A stretch of DNA of 64,000 bases from assembly GCF_028023875.1 (NCBI RefSeq), contig NZ_JAQIPB010000002.1:620001-684000 (forward strand), given 5' to 3'. The position numbers and the translations under genes were made by a program. Under the pieces are notes generated by a model. It was not told where the DNA came from and did no database searches. It saw only the letters and a list, made by a program, of their open reading frames with translations. Every line of letters begins with the position of its first letter. Position 1 is the first letter of the stretch. This stretch comes from Xenophilus arseniciresistens (lineage in GTDB: Bacteria > Pseudomonadota > Gammaproteobacteria > Burkholderiales > Burkholderiaceae_C). Shown piece by piece: positions 1 through 9,347 of this stretch.

Positions 1-762
1 TGCGTTGGCAGCAGCAGCCTTGAAAGCGTCTTCTTCAGGCTGGGGGAACTTGCCGGCGGCGTTTTGCAGCAGAGCGTAGGTCATCTTGTTCTGCTTCACG
101 TAGGCGTACTCGACGTAGCCGATCGAGTTGGGCAGGCGACCGACGAATGCGGCCACGCCTTCGTTGCCCTTGCCACCTGCACCGGTGGGCCAGTTCACGG
201 CCGTGCCTTCGCCGACCTTCGACTTCCACTCGGCGTTGACCTTGCTCAGGTAGTTGGTGAACAGGAAGCTGGTGCCCGAGCCGTCGGCGCGGCGCACGGG
301 AGCGATGGCGGCGTCAGGCAGGTTCAGCGAAGCGTTCAGGGCCTTGATCGCGGGGTCGTTCCACTTGGTGATCTTGCCCAGGTAGATGTCGCCCAGCACC
401 TGGCCGTTGAGCTTGAGTTCGCCAGCCTTGATGCCCTGGATGTTCACCACGGGGATCACGCCACCGATGACGGTGGGGAACTGGATCATGCCCTTGGCCG
501 CCAGATCCTCGTCCTTCAGGGGCGCGTCGGAAGCGCCGAAGTCCACGGTCTTGGCTTCGATCTGCTTCAGGCCGGCGCCGGAGCCCACGGACTGGTAGTT
601 GATCTTGACGCCGGTGGCCTTGTTGAAGTCTGCAGCCCACTTGGAGTACAGGGGGGCCGGGAAGCTGGCGCCTGCGCCGGTTGCTTCCTGAGCCATGGCG
701 GGGAACGAGACAAAAGCGGCAGCGGCAACGCCGGCAGCGATGAATTGGAACGAGGTTTTCAT
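1..762 (-). CDS. pstS: Phosphate ABC transporter substrate-binding protein PstS (3' end outside window)
   Basis: Periplasmic phosphate-binding component of the high-affinity Pst importer. The frame opens with a Sec signal peptide (about residues 1-25, ending AMA-QE). The mature start [11 protein letters not shown], then SVGSGAG and the GSGTSF loop, are PstS phosphate-binding segments. The frame is open to base 1, so about 254 residues are visible and the C-terminus, and presumably pstCAB, lie beyond the left edge. A well-formed Pho box lies 64-81 bases upstream of the start, so PhoB control is expected. Identification is firm. Confidence 0.95.
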   Translation of the reverse strand, partial: MKTSFQFIAAGVAAAAFVSFPAMAQEATGAGASFPAPLYSKWAADFNKATGVKINYQSVGSGAGLKQIEAKTVDFGASDAPLKDEDLAAKGMIQFPTVIGGVIPVVNIQGIKAGELKLNGQVLGDIYLGKITKWNDPAIKALNASLNLPDAAIAPVRRADGSGTSFLFTNYLSKVNAEWKSKVGEGTAVNWPTGAGGKGNEGVAAFVGRLPNSIGYVEYAYVKQNKMTYALLQNAAGKFPQPEEDAFKAAAANA

Positions 763-825
763 GGTCATCCTTTCGTAGATGGCTGGGCCCGCGGATCGGG
801 CTTGCCGCGACTGTAGAAATCCCAT

Positions 826-843
826 GTGACAGTGACATGACAC
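826..843 (-). promoter_or_regulatory. Pho box upstream of pstS
   Basis: Read on the minus strand this is GTGTCAT-GTCA-CTGTCAC: two 7-base direct repeats separated by 4 bases, the 11-base periodicity of PhoB sites (consensus CTGTCAT, N4, CTGTCAT). Orientation and distance suit activation of pstS. A further CTGTCAT lies on the plus strand at 845-851, but its partner repeat is poor, so I do not claim a second box for ppx. Confidence 0.75.
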
Positions 844-985
844 TCTGTCATAAACACATTTACCCCTGGAGACACCTTGCGGGGCCACGAAAGTCATCAA
901 ATCGTCACAGCGCTTCGCCACACTGATCCACCCCTTCGGGGCCCGCCGTTACCATGCGGGCTCGCCTGCTCGCTGCCACCACTTC

Positions 986-2503
986 ATGCAAAACGGAACC
1001 CGCCTTGCCGCGGTCGATCTCGGCTCCAACAGTTTTCGACTCGAAATCGGGCAGGTCGACCACGGTCAGATCCAGCGCGCCGAATACCTGAAGGAAACCG
1101 TCCGCCTGGGCAACGGCCTGGACGCCAATCGCAATCTCACGCTCGAAGCCATGCAGCGCGGCTGGGCCGCCCTGGCCCGTTTTGGCGAGCGCCTGGCCGG
1201 TTTCAAGCCCGGGCAGGTGCGCGCGGTGGCCACGCAGACGCTGCGCGAGGCCCGCAACCGCGATGAATTCCTTTTGCGCGCGCGCACCGTGCTGGGCTTC
1301 GGCATCGACGTGATACCGGGCCGCGAGGAGGCCCGCCTGATCTACCAGGGCGTGGCCCACACCCTGCCCCAGTTCGACGGCGGCGAGCGCGAGCGCCGGC
1401 TGGTGGTGGACATCGGCGGCCGCTCCACCGAGTTGATCGTGGGCCAGCGCTTCGAGGCCCTGGCCACCGAGTCCTACCGCGTGGGCAGCGTCGCGTGGTC
1501 GATGAAGCACTTCCCCGAAGGCCATTTCACCGCTTCGGCCTTCCGCATCGCGGAGATCGCGGCCAAGGCCGTGCTGGACGATGCGCTGAGCTACTGCAGC
1601 CGCGACCAGTGGGATGTGGCCTATGGCTCTTCCGGCACCATCGGCGCCGTGGGCGATGTGCTGGCCGCGGCAGGGCACACGCCCGGCGTGGTCACGCGTG
1701 ACGGCCTGGATTGGCTGCTGGACCGGCTGATCAAGGCCGGGCATTCCGACAAGCTGCGCATGGAGGGCATCCGCGAGGACCGCAAGCCCGTCATCGGCGG
1801 CGGTCTGGCCGTGCTGCGCGCCATCTTCAGCCTGCTGGACATCGACCAGATGCGCGTGGCGCAAGGCGCGCTGCGCCATGGCGTGCTGTACGAACTGCTG
1901 GAGCGCGACGAGGCCGTGGCCGACATGCGCGCGACCACGGTGGCCCGGCTGGCCACCCGTTTCGCGGTCGATTCGGCCCAGGCCCGGCGCGTGGGCGAAA
2001 CCGCGGGCGCGCTGTTCGTGCAGCTGATGCCCGGCTCGCGCGGTGCCGACAGCAGCCACAGCGCCGGCCGCGCCCTGCGCAAGCTGCGCTGGGCCGCGGC
2101 GCTGCACGAGATCGGCAACCACATCGCCCACAGCGATTCGCACAAGCACGGCGCCTACATCCTCGACAACGTGGAAGCGCCCGGCTTCGCCACCAACGAG
2201 CTGCATGTGCTGAGCCAGCTGGTGCTGGGCCATCGCGGCAAGCTGCGCAAGCTGGAGATTCCGCTGGACGACGAGGTCTTCTCGGCCCAGCTGCTGGCGC
2301 TGCGCCTGGCGGTGCTGCTGTGCCATGCCCGCCGCGACCCGGAGACGGGTGCCCTCAAGCTGTCGCGCAGCGGGCCGCTGCAGTTCGATCTGCGGGTCAG
2401 CGCCGACTGGGCCGAGCGCTTTCCGCAATCGGCCCATCTGCTGCACGAGGAAGTGCTGGCCTGGCAGAAGGCCAATGTGCAGCTGACGCTGCGCATCGGC
2501 TGA
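986..2503 (+). CDS. ppx: Exopolyphosphatase (Ppx/GppA family)
   Basis: Releases phosphate from polyphosphate ends, or hydrolyses pppGpp; the family contains both activities. At 505 aa it has the ASKHA-type Ppx-GppA N-terminal domain: the first phosphate loop VDLGSNSFRLE near residue 10 and the second VVDIGGRSTELIVG near residue 137. The C-terminal HD-like helical region contains an HEIGNHI segment. It diverges from pstS and converges with sixA/ppk, so synthesis and breakdown genes sit back to back. No clear Shine-Dalgarno precedes the ATG. Ppx is preferred over GppA because of the adjacent ppk. Confidence 0.92.
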   Translation: MQNGTRLAAVDLGSNSFRLEIGQVDHGQIQRAEYLKETVRLGNGLDANRNLTLEAMQRGWAALARFGERLAGFKPGQVRAVATQTLREARNRDEFLLRARTVLGFGIDVIPGREEARLIYQGVAHTLPQFDGGERERRLVVDIGGRSTELIVGQRFEALATESYRVGSVAWSMKHFPEGHFTASAFRIAEIAAKAVLDDALSYCSRDQWDVAYGSSGTIGAVGDVLAAAGHTPGVVTRDGLDWLLDRLIKAGHSDKLRMEGIREDRKPVIGGGLAVLRAIFSLLDIDQMRVAQGALRHGVLYELLERDEAVADMRATTVARLATRFAVDSAQARRVGETAGALFVQLMPGSRGADSSHSAGRALRKLRWAAALHEIGNHIAHSDSHKHGAYILDNVEAPGFATNELHVLSQLVLGHRGKLRKLEIPLDDEVFSAQLLALRLAVLLCHARRDPETGALKLSRSGPLQFDLRVSADWAERFPQSAHLLHEEVLAWQKANVQLTLRIG

Positions 2504-2560
2504 GAGCCTTCGTGCCCAGGTCCGCCAGGGGCCCCGGTCAGCCGCGAAGAGGAAAGAGAC

Positions 2561-3022
2561 TTACAGGAGCTCGGGCGACTGCACCGTGACCATCACGGTC
2601 TGCTCTTCGGCGTCGCGCTCGCGCGTGCGAAACCACCAGACGGCGCCCTTTCGCACGGCGCAGCTGTCCTGCTTCAGGCCCATCAGCCGCGCGACGGCCT
2701 GCCCGAGCGTGGGCTGATGCCCCACCACCAGCACCACCGATTTGCCGTTGGGCCAGCCAGCGGTCTCCAGCAGCGCCTCGGCCGTCGCGTCGGGCGCCAG
2801 CTCGGGCCGCACCTTGTACTTGCGGCCCAGCGCCAGCACGGTCTGCTCGCAGCGGCGCGCGGGGCTGCTGAGCACGCGCGTGCCGTCGGGCAACTGGCGG
2901 TCCAGCCAGGCGGCCATGCGCTTGGCCTGCTTCTCGCCACGCACGGTGAGCGAGCGTTCCAGGTCGTTGCAGCCTTCGGTCCAGTCTTCCGCTTCGGCGT
3001 GGCGCCAGAGGATGAGATCCAT
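2561..3022 (-). CDS. sixA: Phosphohistidine phosphatase SixA
   Basis: Small histidine-phosphatase-superfamily enzyme of 153 aa. The N-terminal MDLILWRHAEAED carries the RH catalytic motif (His8), and VVLVVGHQPTL supplies the second conserved His. E. coli SixA dephosphorylates phosphohistidine proteins such as the nitrogen PTS; the substrate here is inferred from the family. The gene starts 50 bases after the ppk stop on the same strand, so it is probably transcribed with ppk. The open frame continues upstream into ppk, but homology begins at MDLIL. Confidence 0.88.
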   Translation of the reverse strand: MDLILWRHAEAEDWTEGCNDLERSLTVRGEKQAKRMAAWLDRQLPDGTRVLSSPARRCEQTVLALGRKYKVRPELAPDATAEALLETAGWPNGKSVVLVVGHQPTLGQAVARLMGLKQDSCAVRKGAVWWFRTRERDAEEQTVMVTVQSPELL

Positions 3023-3072
3023 GGTCGTGAGAACGTTGGTGAAACTTGGGTGGGCCCCTGCCTGCCGGGCGC

Positions 3073-5268
3073 TCAGCCGCCCAGCCCCAGGCGTGAACGC
3101 CCGCGGAAGGCATAGCGGTCCATCAACGCCTGCTGGGCGCCGTGCACCTCGATCCGGCGCGAGGCGCCGTCTTCGCCCGCGTGGCTGTCCTGATGCAGGC
3201 GCAAGTACTGGCCGTCGGCCTGCAATTCCCAGGCGTCGCGCCCGTCGTGCAGATAGGCCACCAGGCATTCGTCGATCAGGCGCTGGCGCAGCACCGGGTC
3301 GGTCACGGGCCAGGCCAGCTCCACGCGCCGCATCATGTTGCGGTTCATCCAGTCGGCGCTGGACAGGTAGAGCGACTCGTCTTCGCCCTGGCGGAAGTAG
3401 AAGACGCGCGAATGCTCCAGGAAGCGGCCGATGATGGAGCGCACGCGAATGTTCTCGCTGTGGCCCGGCACCTGGGCCGCGAGCGTGCAGGCGCCGCGCA
3501 CGATCAGGTCGATCTTCACGCCGCGCGCGCCCGCGCGCAGCAGCGCCACGATCAGCCCCTGGTCGGTCAGCGCATTCATCTTGGCGACGATGCGCGTCTC
3601 CTGCCCCGCCGCCGCGGCGGCACCCAGCGCATCGATGCGCGCCACCAGGTTGCGGTGCAGATCGAAAGGCGCCAGCCACATGCGATGGAGCCTGGGCAGG
3701 CGACTCTGGCTGGCCAGATGCACGAACACGGCTTCCATGTCGGCCGTCAGCAGCGCATCGGCCGTGAGGTGGCTGATGTCGGTGTACAGCCGCGCCGTGC
3801 GCGGGTTGTAGTTGCCAGTCGACAGATGGCCGTAACGCACCAGCTTCTTGCCCTCGCGGCGCGTGACCAGCAGCATCTTGGCGTGCGTCTTCAGGCCCAC
3901 CACGCCATACACCACCTGGGCGCCGATGGACTCCAGCACCTCGGCCACGTTGATGTTGGCTTCTTCGTCGAAGCGCGCCTTCAGCTCGACCACCACCGTG
4001 ACTTCCTTGCCGCGTCGCACCGCCTCGCGCAGCAGGTCCATCAGTTCGGAATCGGCGCCGGTGCGGTAGATGGTCTGCTTGATCGCCAGTACCTGCGGGT
4101 CGCTCACGGCCTCGCGCAGGAAGGCCAGCACGCCATCGAAGCTTTCGAAGGGCTGGTGGATCAGCACATCGCCGCGCTGCAGCCGCTCGAAGAAGGACTG
4201 CCCCGGCGACAGCCGCAACGGGTACGAGGCCTGGTAGGGCGCAAAGCGCAGCGGGCGGAACTGCGGGTCGTCCACCAGGTCGATGAGCTGCGCGAAGCGC
4301 GCCAGATTCACCGGCCCCTGCACGCGGTACAGCGCACCTTCGGGCAGGTTGAACTGCGCAAGCAGGAAGCTGGCCAGCGAAGGCGCGCAGGTGGAGGACA
4401 CCTCCAGCCGCACGGCCTGTCCGTAGTTGCGATGCTGGAGGCCCTGGCGCAGCGCGGTGCGCAGGTTCTTCACGTCTTCCTCGTCCACAGCCAGATCGGA
4501 ATGGCGCGTGACGCGGAACTGCGAAAACTCGCCCACCTCACGGCCGGGGAACATGGTGTGCAGATGCGCGCGCACGATGCTCGACAGCGCCACCACCAGC
4601 GTCTTGCCGCCCGACACCTTGGCCGGCATGCGGATCAGGCGCGGCAGCACGCGCGGCACCTTCAGGATGGCGATGGGGTTCTCGCGCCCGAAGGCATCCT
4701 TGCCCGACAGTCGCACGATGAAGTTCAGCGACTTGTTGGCGACCTGCGGAAAGGGATGCGCCGGATCCAGCCCCACGGGAATGAGCAGCGGCCGGACCTC
4801 GCGCTCGAAATAGTCCTGCACCCATTTGCGCTGAATGGCATTGCGCTTGCCGTGCGAGATGAGCTGGATGCCCTGCTCGGCAAAGGCCGGCAGCAAGGCC
4901 GCGTCGTACAGCGCGTACTGCCGCTCCACCAACTCGTGAGCGGCCCTGGAGAGCCCCTCGAAGGACTCCACGGTGTAGTTGCCACGCGTGTCGCCCGCCA
5001 TCCATGCCTGCAGATGGGGCGCGGAGCGCACCTCGAAGAACTCGTCGAGGTTGGATGACACGATGCACAGGTAGCGCAGCCGCTCCAGCAGCGGCACTTC
5101 AGGCCGCTCGGCCCAGTTCAGCACGCGCCGATTGAAGGCCAGGATGCTGTGGTCACGGTCCAGCAGCGCGGGCGACGCCAGTTCGTCGGGCAGCGATTCC
5201 ACCGCCGCCACGGGGCGGTCAAGGGAGGGCTGTGACGGCGTGGAGGCGTTGTTCTGATCTGATGACAT
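3073..5268 (-). CDS. ppk: Polyphosphate kinase 1
   Basis: Reversibly transfers the gamma-phosphate of ATP to polyphosphate. Full length at 731 aa: N domain with LAFNRRVLNWAE and SSNLDEFFEVR, a central head domain, then two phospholipase-D-like domains. The phospho-acceptor His is in GLKTHAKMLLV and the second active-site His is in GRFLEHSRVFYF. A Pho box lies 27-44 bases upstream, and a second, opposite-strand box touches the start codon. No Shine-Dalgarno is present before this ATG, so the transcript may be nearly leaderless. Confidence 0.97.
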   Translation of the reverse strand: MSSDQNNASTPSQPSLDRPVAAVESLPDELASPALLDRDHSILAFNRRVLNWAERPEVPLLERLRYLCIVSSNLDEFFEVRSAPHLQAWMAGDTRGNYTVESFEGLSRAAHELVERQYALYDAALLPAFAEQGIQLISHGKRNAIQRKWVQDYFEREVRPLLIPVGLDPAHPFPQVANKSLNFIVRLSGKDAFGRENPIAILKVPRVLPRLIRMPAKVSGGKTLVVALSSIVRAHLHTMFPGREVGEFSQFRVTRHSDLAVDEEDVKNLRTALRQGLQHRNYGQAVRLEVSSTCAPSLASFLLAQFNLPEGALYRVQGPVNLARFAQLIDLVDDPQFRPLRFAPYQASYPLRLSPGQSFFERLQRGDVLIHQPFESFDGVLAFLREAVSDPQVLAIKQTIYRTGADSELMDLLREAVRRGKEVTVVVELKARFDEEANINVAEVLESIGAQVVYGVVGLKTHAKMLLVTRREGKKLVRYGHLSTGNYNPRTARLYTDISHLTADALLTADMEAVFVHLASQSRLPRLHRMWLAPFDLHRNLVARIDALGAAAAAGQETRIVAKMNALTDQGLIVALLRAGARGVKIDLIVRGACTLAAQVPGHSENIRVRSIIGRFLEHSRVFYFRQGEDESLYLSSADWMNRNMMRRVELAWPVTDPVLRQRLIDECLVAYLHDGRDAWELQADGQYLRLHQDSHAGEDGASRRIEVHGAQQALMDRYAFRGRSRLGLGG

Positions 5269-5286
5269 CTGTCATGCAAGTGTCAT
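5269..5286 (+). promoter_or_regulatory. Pho-box-like repeat abutting the ppk start codon
   Basis: The plus strand reads CTGTCAT-GCAA-GTGTCAT, a good PhoB repeat pair with 4-base spacing. It is opposite to the ppk direction and directly adjoins the ppk ATG (5266-5268). No plus-strand gene starts nearby. It could be a second PhoB dimer site arranged head-to-head with the next one, or a repressive site over the translation start. Confidence 0.55.
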
Positions 5287-5294
5287 ACAACATC

Positions 5295-5312
5295 GTGACA
5301 GCATCATGACAG
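5295..5312 (-). promoter_or_regulatory. Pho box upstream of ppk
   Basis: The minus strand reads CTGTCAT-GATG-CTGTCAC, a near-perfect PhoB site in the ppk direction. A -10-like TGTATG/TATGAC follows about ten bases downstream. That would place the transcription start close to 5276, less than ten bases before the ppk ATG. Confidence 0.78.
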
Positions 5313-5349
5313 ACGAATGCGTGACCCGCCTGCCCTGACTCGCCTGTGA

Positions 5350-6198
5350 TCAGTCGCCGAGGAAGTGGCGCCGGTAGCGCGCCGGCAGGTCCTGGATGCG
5401 CAGCAGCATCGGCAGATCGGCCGTGTTGAAGTCGGGGTCCCAAGCCGGTGCGCCCAGCACGCGCGCGCCCATGCGCAGATAGCCCTTGATCAGCGCCGGC
5501 GGCTCCACGTTCAGCGAGCCGTCCAGCTCGTCCACCGGCAGCGGCAGGCGCGGATGCACCTGGTACTGGATGGGCGCCATGTGGGTGGCCGACACCTTGC
5601 GCCAGATGCTGGCGGCCACGTCGCCGCTGGCCACGCCGCCCTGGGCGCTCATGGGAATGCTGGCGCAACCCACCATCGTGTCCAGCTGGTTGCGATGCAT
5701 GAAGTCCCCCAGCGCGCCCCACAGCGCCAGGATCACGCCGCCCTGGCGATGGTCGGCATGCACGCAGCTGCGACCCAGCTCCACCATGCGCGAGCGCAGG
5801 CTGCGCAGGCGCGTCAGGTCAAACTCGCCATCGGTGTAGGTGCCGCCCAGGCGCCGGGCCTGCACGGGCGTCAGCACGCGGTAGGTGCCAATGACCATGC
5901 GGGTGCTTTCCTCGCGCACCAGCAGGTGCTCGCAGAAATCATCGAACAGGTCGATGTCGTGGCCAGCCAGCGGCGTGCGCAGGCGGGCGCCCATTTCGTT
6001 GACGAACACGTCGTAGCGCAGGCGCTGCGCCTCGCGAACTTCGTCGAGGTGGCGGGCCCAGCTCACCGAGAGGCCGCGCGCCGCATTGGGCACAGCGGCT
6101 TCGGGTTGGGGCAGCGGGCGCGCGGCGGGCACCGGCCAGAGCGTGTTGCGCAGGCCGAGGCTTGCCAGAGCAAGTGTTGGAATGGGCAGATCTTTCAC
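5350..6198 (-). CDS. OlsB-like GNAT N-acyltransferase (hemolysin-like family)
   Basis: About 282 aa with the acetyltransferase-like fold shared by L-ornithine N-alpha-acyl-ACP acyltransferase OlsB and 'putative hemolysin' proteins: AQRLRYDVFVNEMGARL, then VIGTYRVLTP, VELGRSCVHADHR and a GCASIPM segment. OlsB makes the lyso form of phosphorus-free ornithine lipids, which would fit the Pho-controlled neighbours. I place the start at GTG 6198 (VKDLPIP) because AGGAGG lies seven bases before it; an in-frame ATG at 6246 has no such site. It precedes ppk on the same strand with an 81-base gap. The substrate is inferred. Confidence 0.75.
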   Translation of the reverse strand: MKDLPIPTLALASLGLRNTLWPVPAARPLPQPEAAVPNAARGLSVSWARHLDEVREAQRLRYDVFVNEMGARLRTPLAGHDIDLFDDFCEHLLVREESTRMVIGTYRVLTPVQARRLGGTYTDGEFDLTRLRSLRSRMVELGRSCVHADHRQGGVILALWGALGDFMHRNQLDTMVGCASIPMSAQGGVASGDVAASIWRKVSATHMAPIQYQVHPRLPLPVDELDGSLNVEPPALIKGYLRMGARVLGAPAWDPDFNTADLPMLLRIQDLPARYRRHFLGD

Positions 6199-6402
6199 GG
6201 CAGGGCCTCCTGAGGCTGTCTCGGCGCGAGTCTCAAAGGCGGCCATGAAGCGTCCATGTCAAATTCAAGGCAATTGCATGACGCCGGCCAGGGCTTGCGA
6301 CCCCATCAACGGCAGGCCCTTGCGAAGCGCTCAGCACAAGGCGCTGCACTTCGCTATCCTGCGGCGGCCTCGCATCCGCAAAAAACCTTCCCTGGAGATC
6401 CC

Positions 6403-7116
6403 ATGCCCGCCCAGACGCCCGCCTCCATCGATGTCTACACCTGGCCCACGCCAAACGGCCACAAGGTCCACATCATGCTGGAGGAATGCGGACTGCCGTG
6501 GCGTGCGCACGCCGTCGACATCGGGGCAGGCGACCAGTTCAAGCCCGACTTCCTGGCCATCAGCCCGAACAACAAGATCCCCGCCATCACCGACCCCGAA
6601 GGCCCGCACGGCCAGCCGATCTCGCTCTTCGAATCCGGCGCCATCCTCCTGTACCTGGCCAACAAGACCGGCCGCTTTCTGCCCGCCGACGAATCGGGCC
6701 GCTGGCAGGTGCTGCAATGGCTGATGTTCCAGATGGGCAGCGTGGGCCCCATGCTCGGCCAGGCGCATCACTTCCGCCTGTATGCCCTCGAGAAGCTGCC
6801 CTACGCCATCGAACGCTACACGCAGGAAGCGCGACGCATCTATGGCGTGATCAACAAGCGGCTGGCGCAATCCGCCTTCGTGGGCTGCGACAGCTACAGC
6901 ATTGCCGACATCGCCATCTTTCCGTGGTTGCGCAGCTGGCAGAACCAGGGCGTGGTGCTCGACGACTTTCCGCATCTGAAGGCCTGGTTCGAAAGCATCG
7001 ATGCGCGCCCTGCGGTGCAGCGCGCCGTGCAGACGCTGGCCGAGCGTCGCAAACCGATCACGGACCACAAGTCGCGCGAAGTTCTTTTCGGCAAAACGCA
7101 GTATCAAACACGCTAG
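6403..7116 (+). CDS. yfcG: Glutathione S-transferase, YfcG (nu-class) type
   Basis: 237 aa, with the thioredoxin-like domain first and a helical domain after. The N-terminal WPTPNGHKVHIMLEE matches the TPNG signature of YfcG/YghU, where Thr and Asn replace the usual Ser/Tyr/Cys and disulfide-bond reductase activity with glutathione has been shown. ISPNNKIPAI and LFESGAILLYLA are the glutathione-binding cis-Pro and ESGA segments. GGAGAT precedes the ATG. Cytosolic; probably in thiol redox homeostasis. Confidence 0.9.
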   Translation: MPAQTPASIDVYTWPTPNGHKVHIMLEECGLPWRAHAVDIGAGDQFKPDFLAISPNNKIPAITDPEGPHGQPISLFESGAILLYLANKTGRFLPADESGRWQVLQWLMFQMGSVGPMLGQAHHFRLYALEKLPYAIERYTQEARRIYGVINKRLAQSAFVGCDSYSIADIAIFPWLRSWQNQGVVLDDFPHLKAWFESIDARPAVQRAVQTLAERRKPITDHKSREVLFGKTQYQTR

Positions 7117-7119
7117 AAT
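7114..7119 (+). promoter_or_regulatory. Probable -10 element for tRNA-Pro
   Basis: TAGAAT lies 11 bases before the 5' end of tRNA-Pro, and its TAG is also the stop codon of the preceding gene. The position suits a tRNA promoter. No convincing -35 is visible. Confidence 0.4.
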
Positions 7120-7130
7120 GCTCGGCTTGT

Positions 7131-7207
7131 CGGAGCGTAGCGCAGCCTGGTAGCGCATCTGCTTTGGGAGCAGAGGGTCGCGAGTTCGAATCCCGCCGCT
7201 CCGACCA
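7131..7207 (+). tRNA. tRNA-Pro (UGG)
   Basis: A 77-base cloverleaf including encoded CCA. The acceptor arms CGGAGCG/CGCTCCG pair fully. The anticodon loop CTTTGGGAGC reads TGG, and the T-loop is GTTCGAATC. Confidence 0.96.
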
Positions 7208-7259
7208 TTTTTTTCTTCTTGACCAGCCCCTTGCCGGCCCACTCTCTGGGCCTCGCAAA

Positions 7260-7336
7260 CTGCCCGTAGCTCAACTGGATAGAGCAGCTGCCTTCTAAGC
7301 AGCAGGTCGGGGGTTCGAGTCCCTCCGGGCAGGCCA
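7260..7336 (+). tRNA. tRNA-Arg (UCU)
   Basis: 77 bases with encoded CCA. The acceptor CTGCCCG pairs with CGGGCAG, the anticodon loop CCTTCTAAG reads TCT, and the T-loop is GTTCGAGTC. It lies 52 bases after tRNA-Pro, so the two may share a transcript. Confidence 0.96.
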
Positions 7337-7424
7337 TTCGGCGCCCTTCCCCTCATTGCCCGCATCCCCGGCGTCATCACGACCGGCAGGCCTGCATCGC
7401 CGCGCGCCGCCCCTGCGCGCGCAA

Positions 7425-7454
7425 AACAAAAAAGGCCGCCCTTGTGAGGCGGCC
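7425..7454 (-). terminator. Rho-independent terminator after ilvC
   Basis: Minus strand: GGCCGCC, loop TCACAAG, GGCGGCC, then TTTTTTG. A 7-bp GC stem plus U-tract sits 46 bases beyond the ilvC stop and would end the ilvBNC transcript. Confidence 0.85.
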
Positions 7455-7499
7455 TCGAACATTGCCTCGCTGCGCATAGGCGCAGCGTGCAAGGTTTTC

Positions 7500-8650
<1,151 letters not shown>

Positions 8651-8694
8651 CAAGGACCGAGCCCCGATTTCTCATTGCCTGGGTGCGACGCGCG

Positions 8695-9186
8695 TCAGAC
8701 GCGCAGGATGCGCTCGCCACGGCCGATGCCGCTCGGGCCCGTGCGCACCGTCTCGAGGATGGCACTGCGGTCGATGGCGTCGAGGAAGGCGTCGTTCTTA
8801 CCGTGGTCGCCCGTGAGCTCGATGGTGTAGCTCTTGTCGGTCACGTCGATGATGCGGCCGCGGAAGATGTCAGCCATGCGCTTCATCTCCTCGCGCTCCT
8901 TGCCCACCGCGCGCACCTTCACCATCATGAGCTCGCGCTCGGTGTAGGCGCCTTCAGTGAGGTCCACGACCTTCACGACCTCGATCAGGCGGTTCAGGTG
9001 CTTGGTGATCTGCTCGATCACGTCATCCGAGCCTGCGGTCTGGATGGTCATGCGCGACAGCGACGGGTCTTCCGTCGGCGCCACGGTCAGCGACTCGATG
9101 TTGTAGCCGCGGGCCGAGAACAGGCCCACCACGCGGGAGAGTGCGCCGGGCTCGTTCTCGAGCAGCACGGCAATGATGTGCTTCAT
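8695..9186 (-). CDS. ilvN: Acetolactate synthase small (regulatory) subunit
   Basis: 163 aa; ACT domain (MKHIIAVLLENEPGALSRVVGLFSARGYNIESL) followed by the C-terminal small-subunit domain (VKVRAVGKEREEMKRMADIF). It binds IlvB, raises its activity and confers valine feedback inhibition. GAGGAA precedes the ATG. It lies between ilvB and ilvC with palindromic repeats in both gaps. By length it is the IlvH/IlvN type found in most Proteobacteria. Confidence 0.96.
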   Translation of the reverse strand: MKHIIAVLLENEPGALSRVVGLFSARGYNIESLTVAPTEDPSLSRMTIQTAGSDDVIEQITKHLNRLIEVVKVVDLTEGAYTERELMMVKVRAVGKEREEMKRMADIFRGRIIDVTDKSYTIELTGDHGKNDAFLDAIDRSAILETVRTGPSGIGRGERILRV

Positions 9187-9276
9187 GATGTGCGATTCCT
9201 CTTTTCGCCGCCCTCCTCCGCGCACGGTAATGCGCGGACTTGGCGGGCAATAGATTCGTCTAAGGGAAGGTTGGGG

Positions 9277-9340
9277 GTTGGGCGTCTGGCGTTTTGCGTG
9301 GAAGGGCCACGCCAAAAACGCTCAACGCTGCACGCCCAAC
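9277..9340. repeat. Nested palindrome between ilvB and ilvN
   Basis: The outer arms GTTGGGCGT (9277-9285) and ACGCCCAAC (9332-9340) enclose inner arms GCGTTTTGCGTGG (9289-9301) and CCACGCCAAAAACGC (9307-9321) around the loop AAGGG. The inner stem pairs except for a two-base bulge. The result is a cruciform-sized hairpin inside the 161-base ilvB-ilvN gap. It could stabilise mRNA, attenuate, or be a mobile palindromic repeat. Confidence 0.65.
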
Positions 9341-9347
9341 GCCAGGT

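Noticed and set aside
845-862. Second Pho box on the plus strand for ppx
   Set aside because: CTGTCAT is followed at the right spacing by ACATTTA, which is too poor a second repeat.
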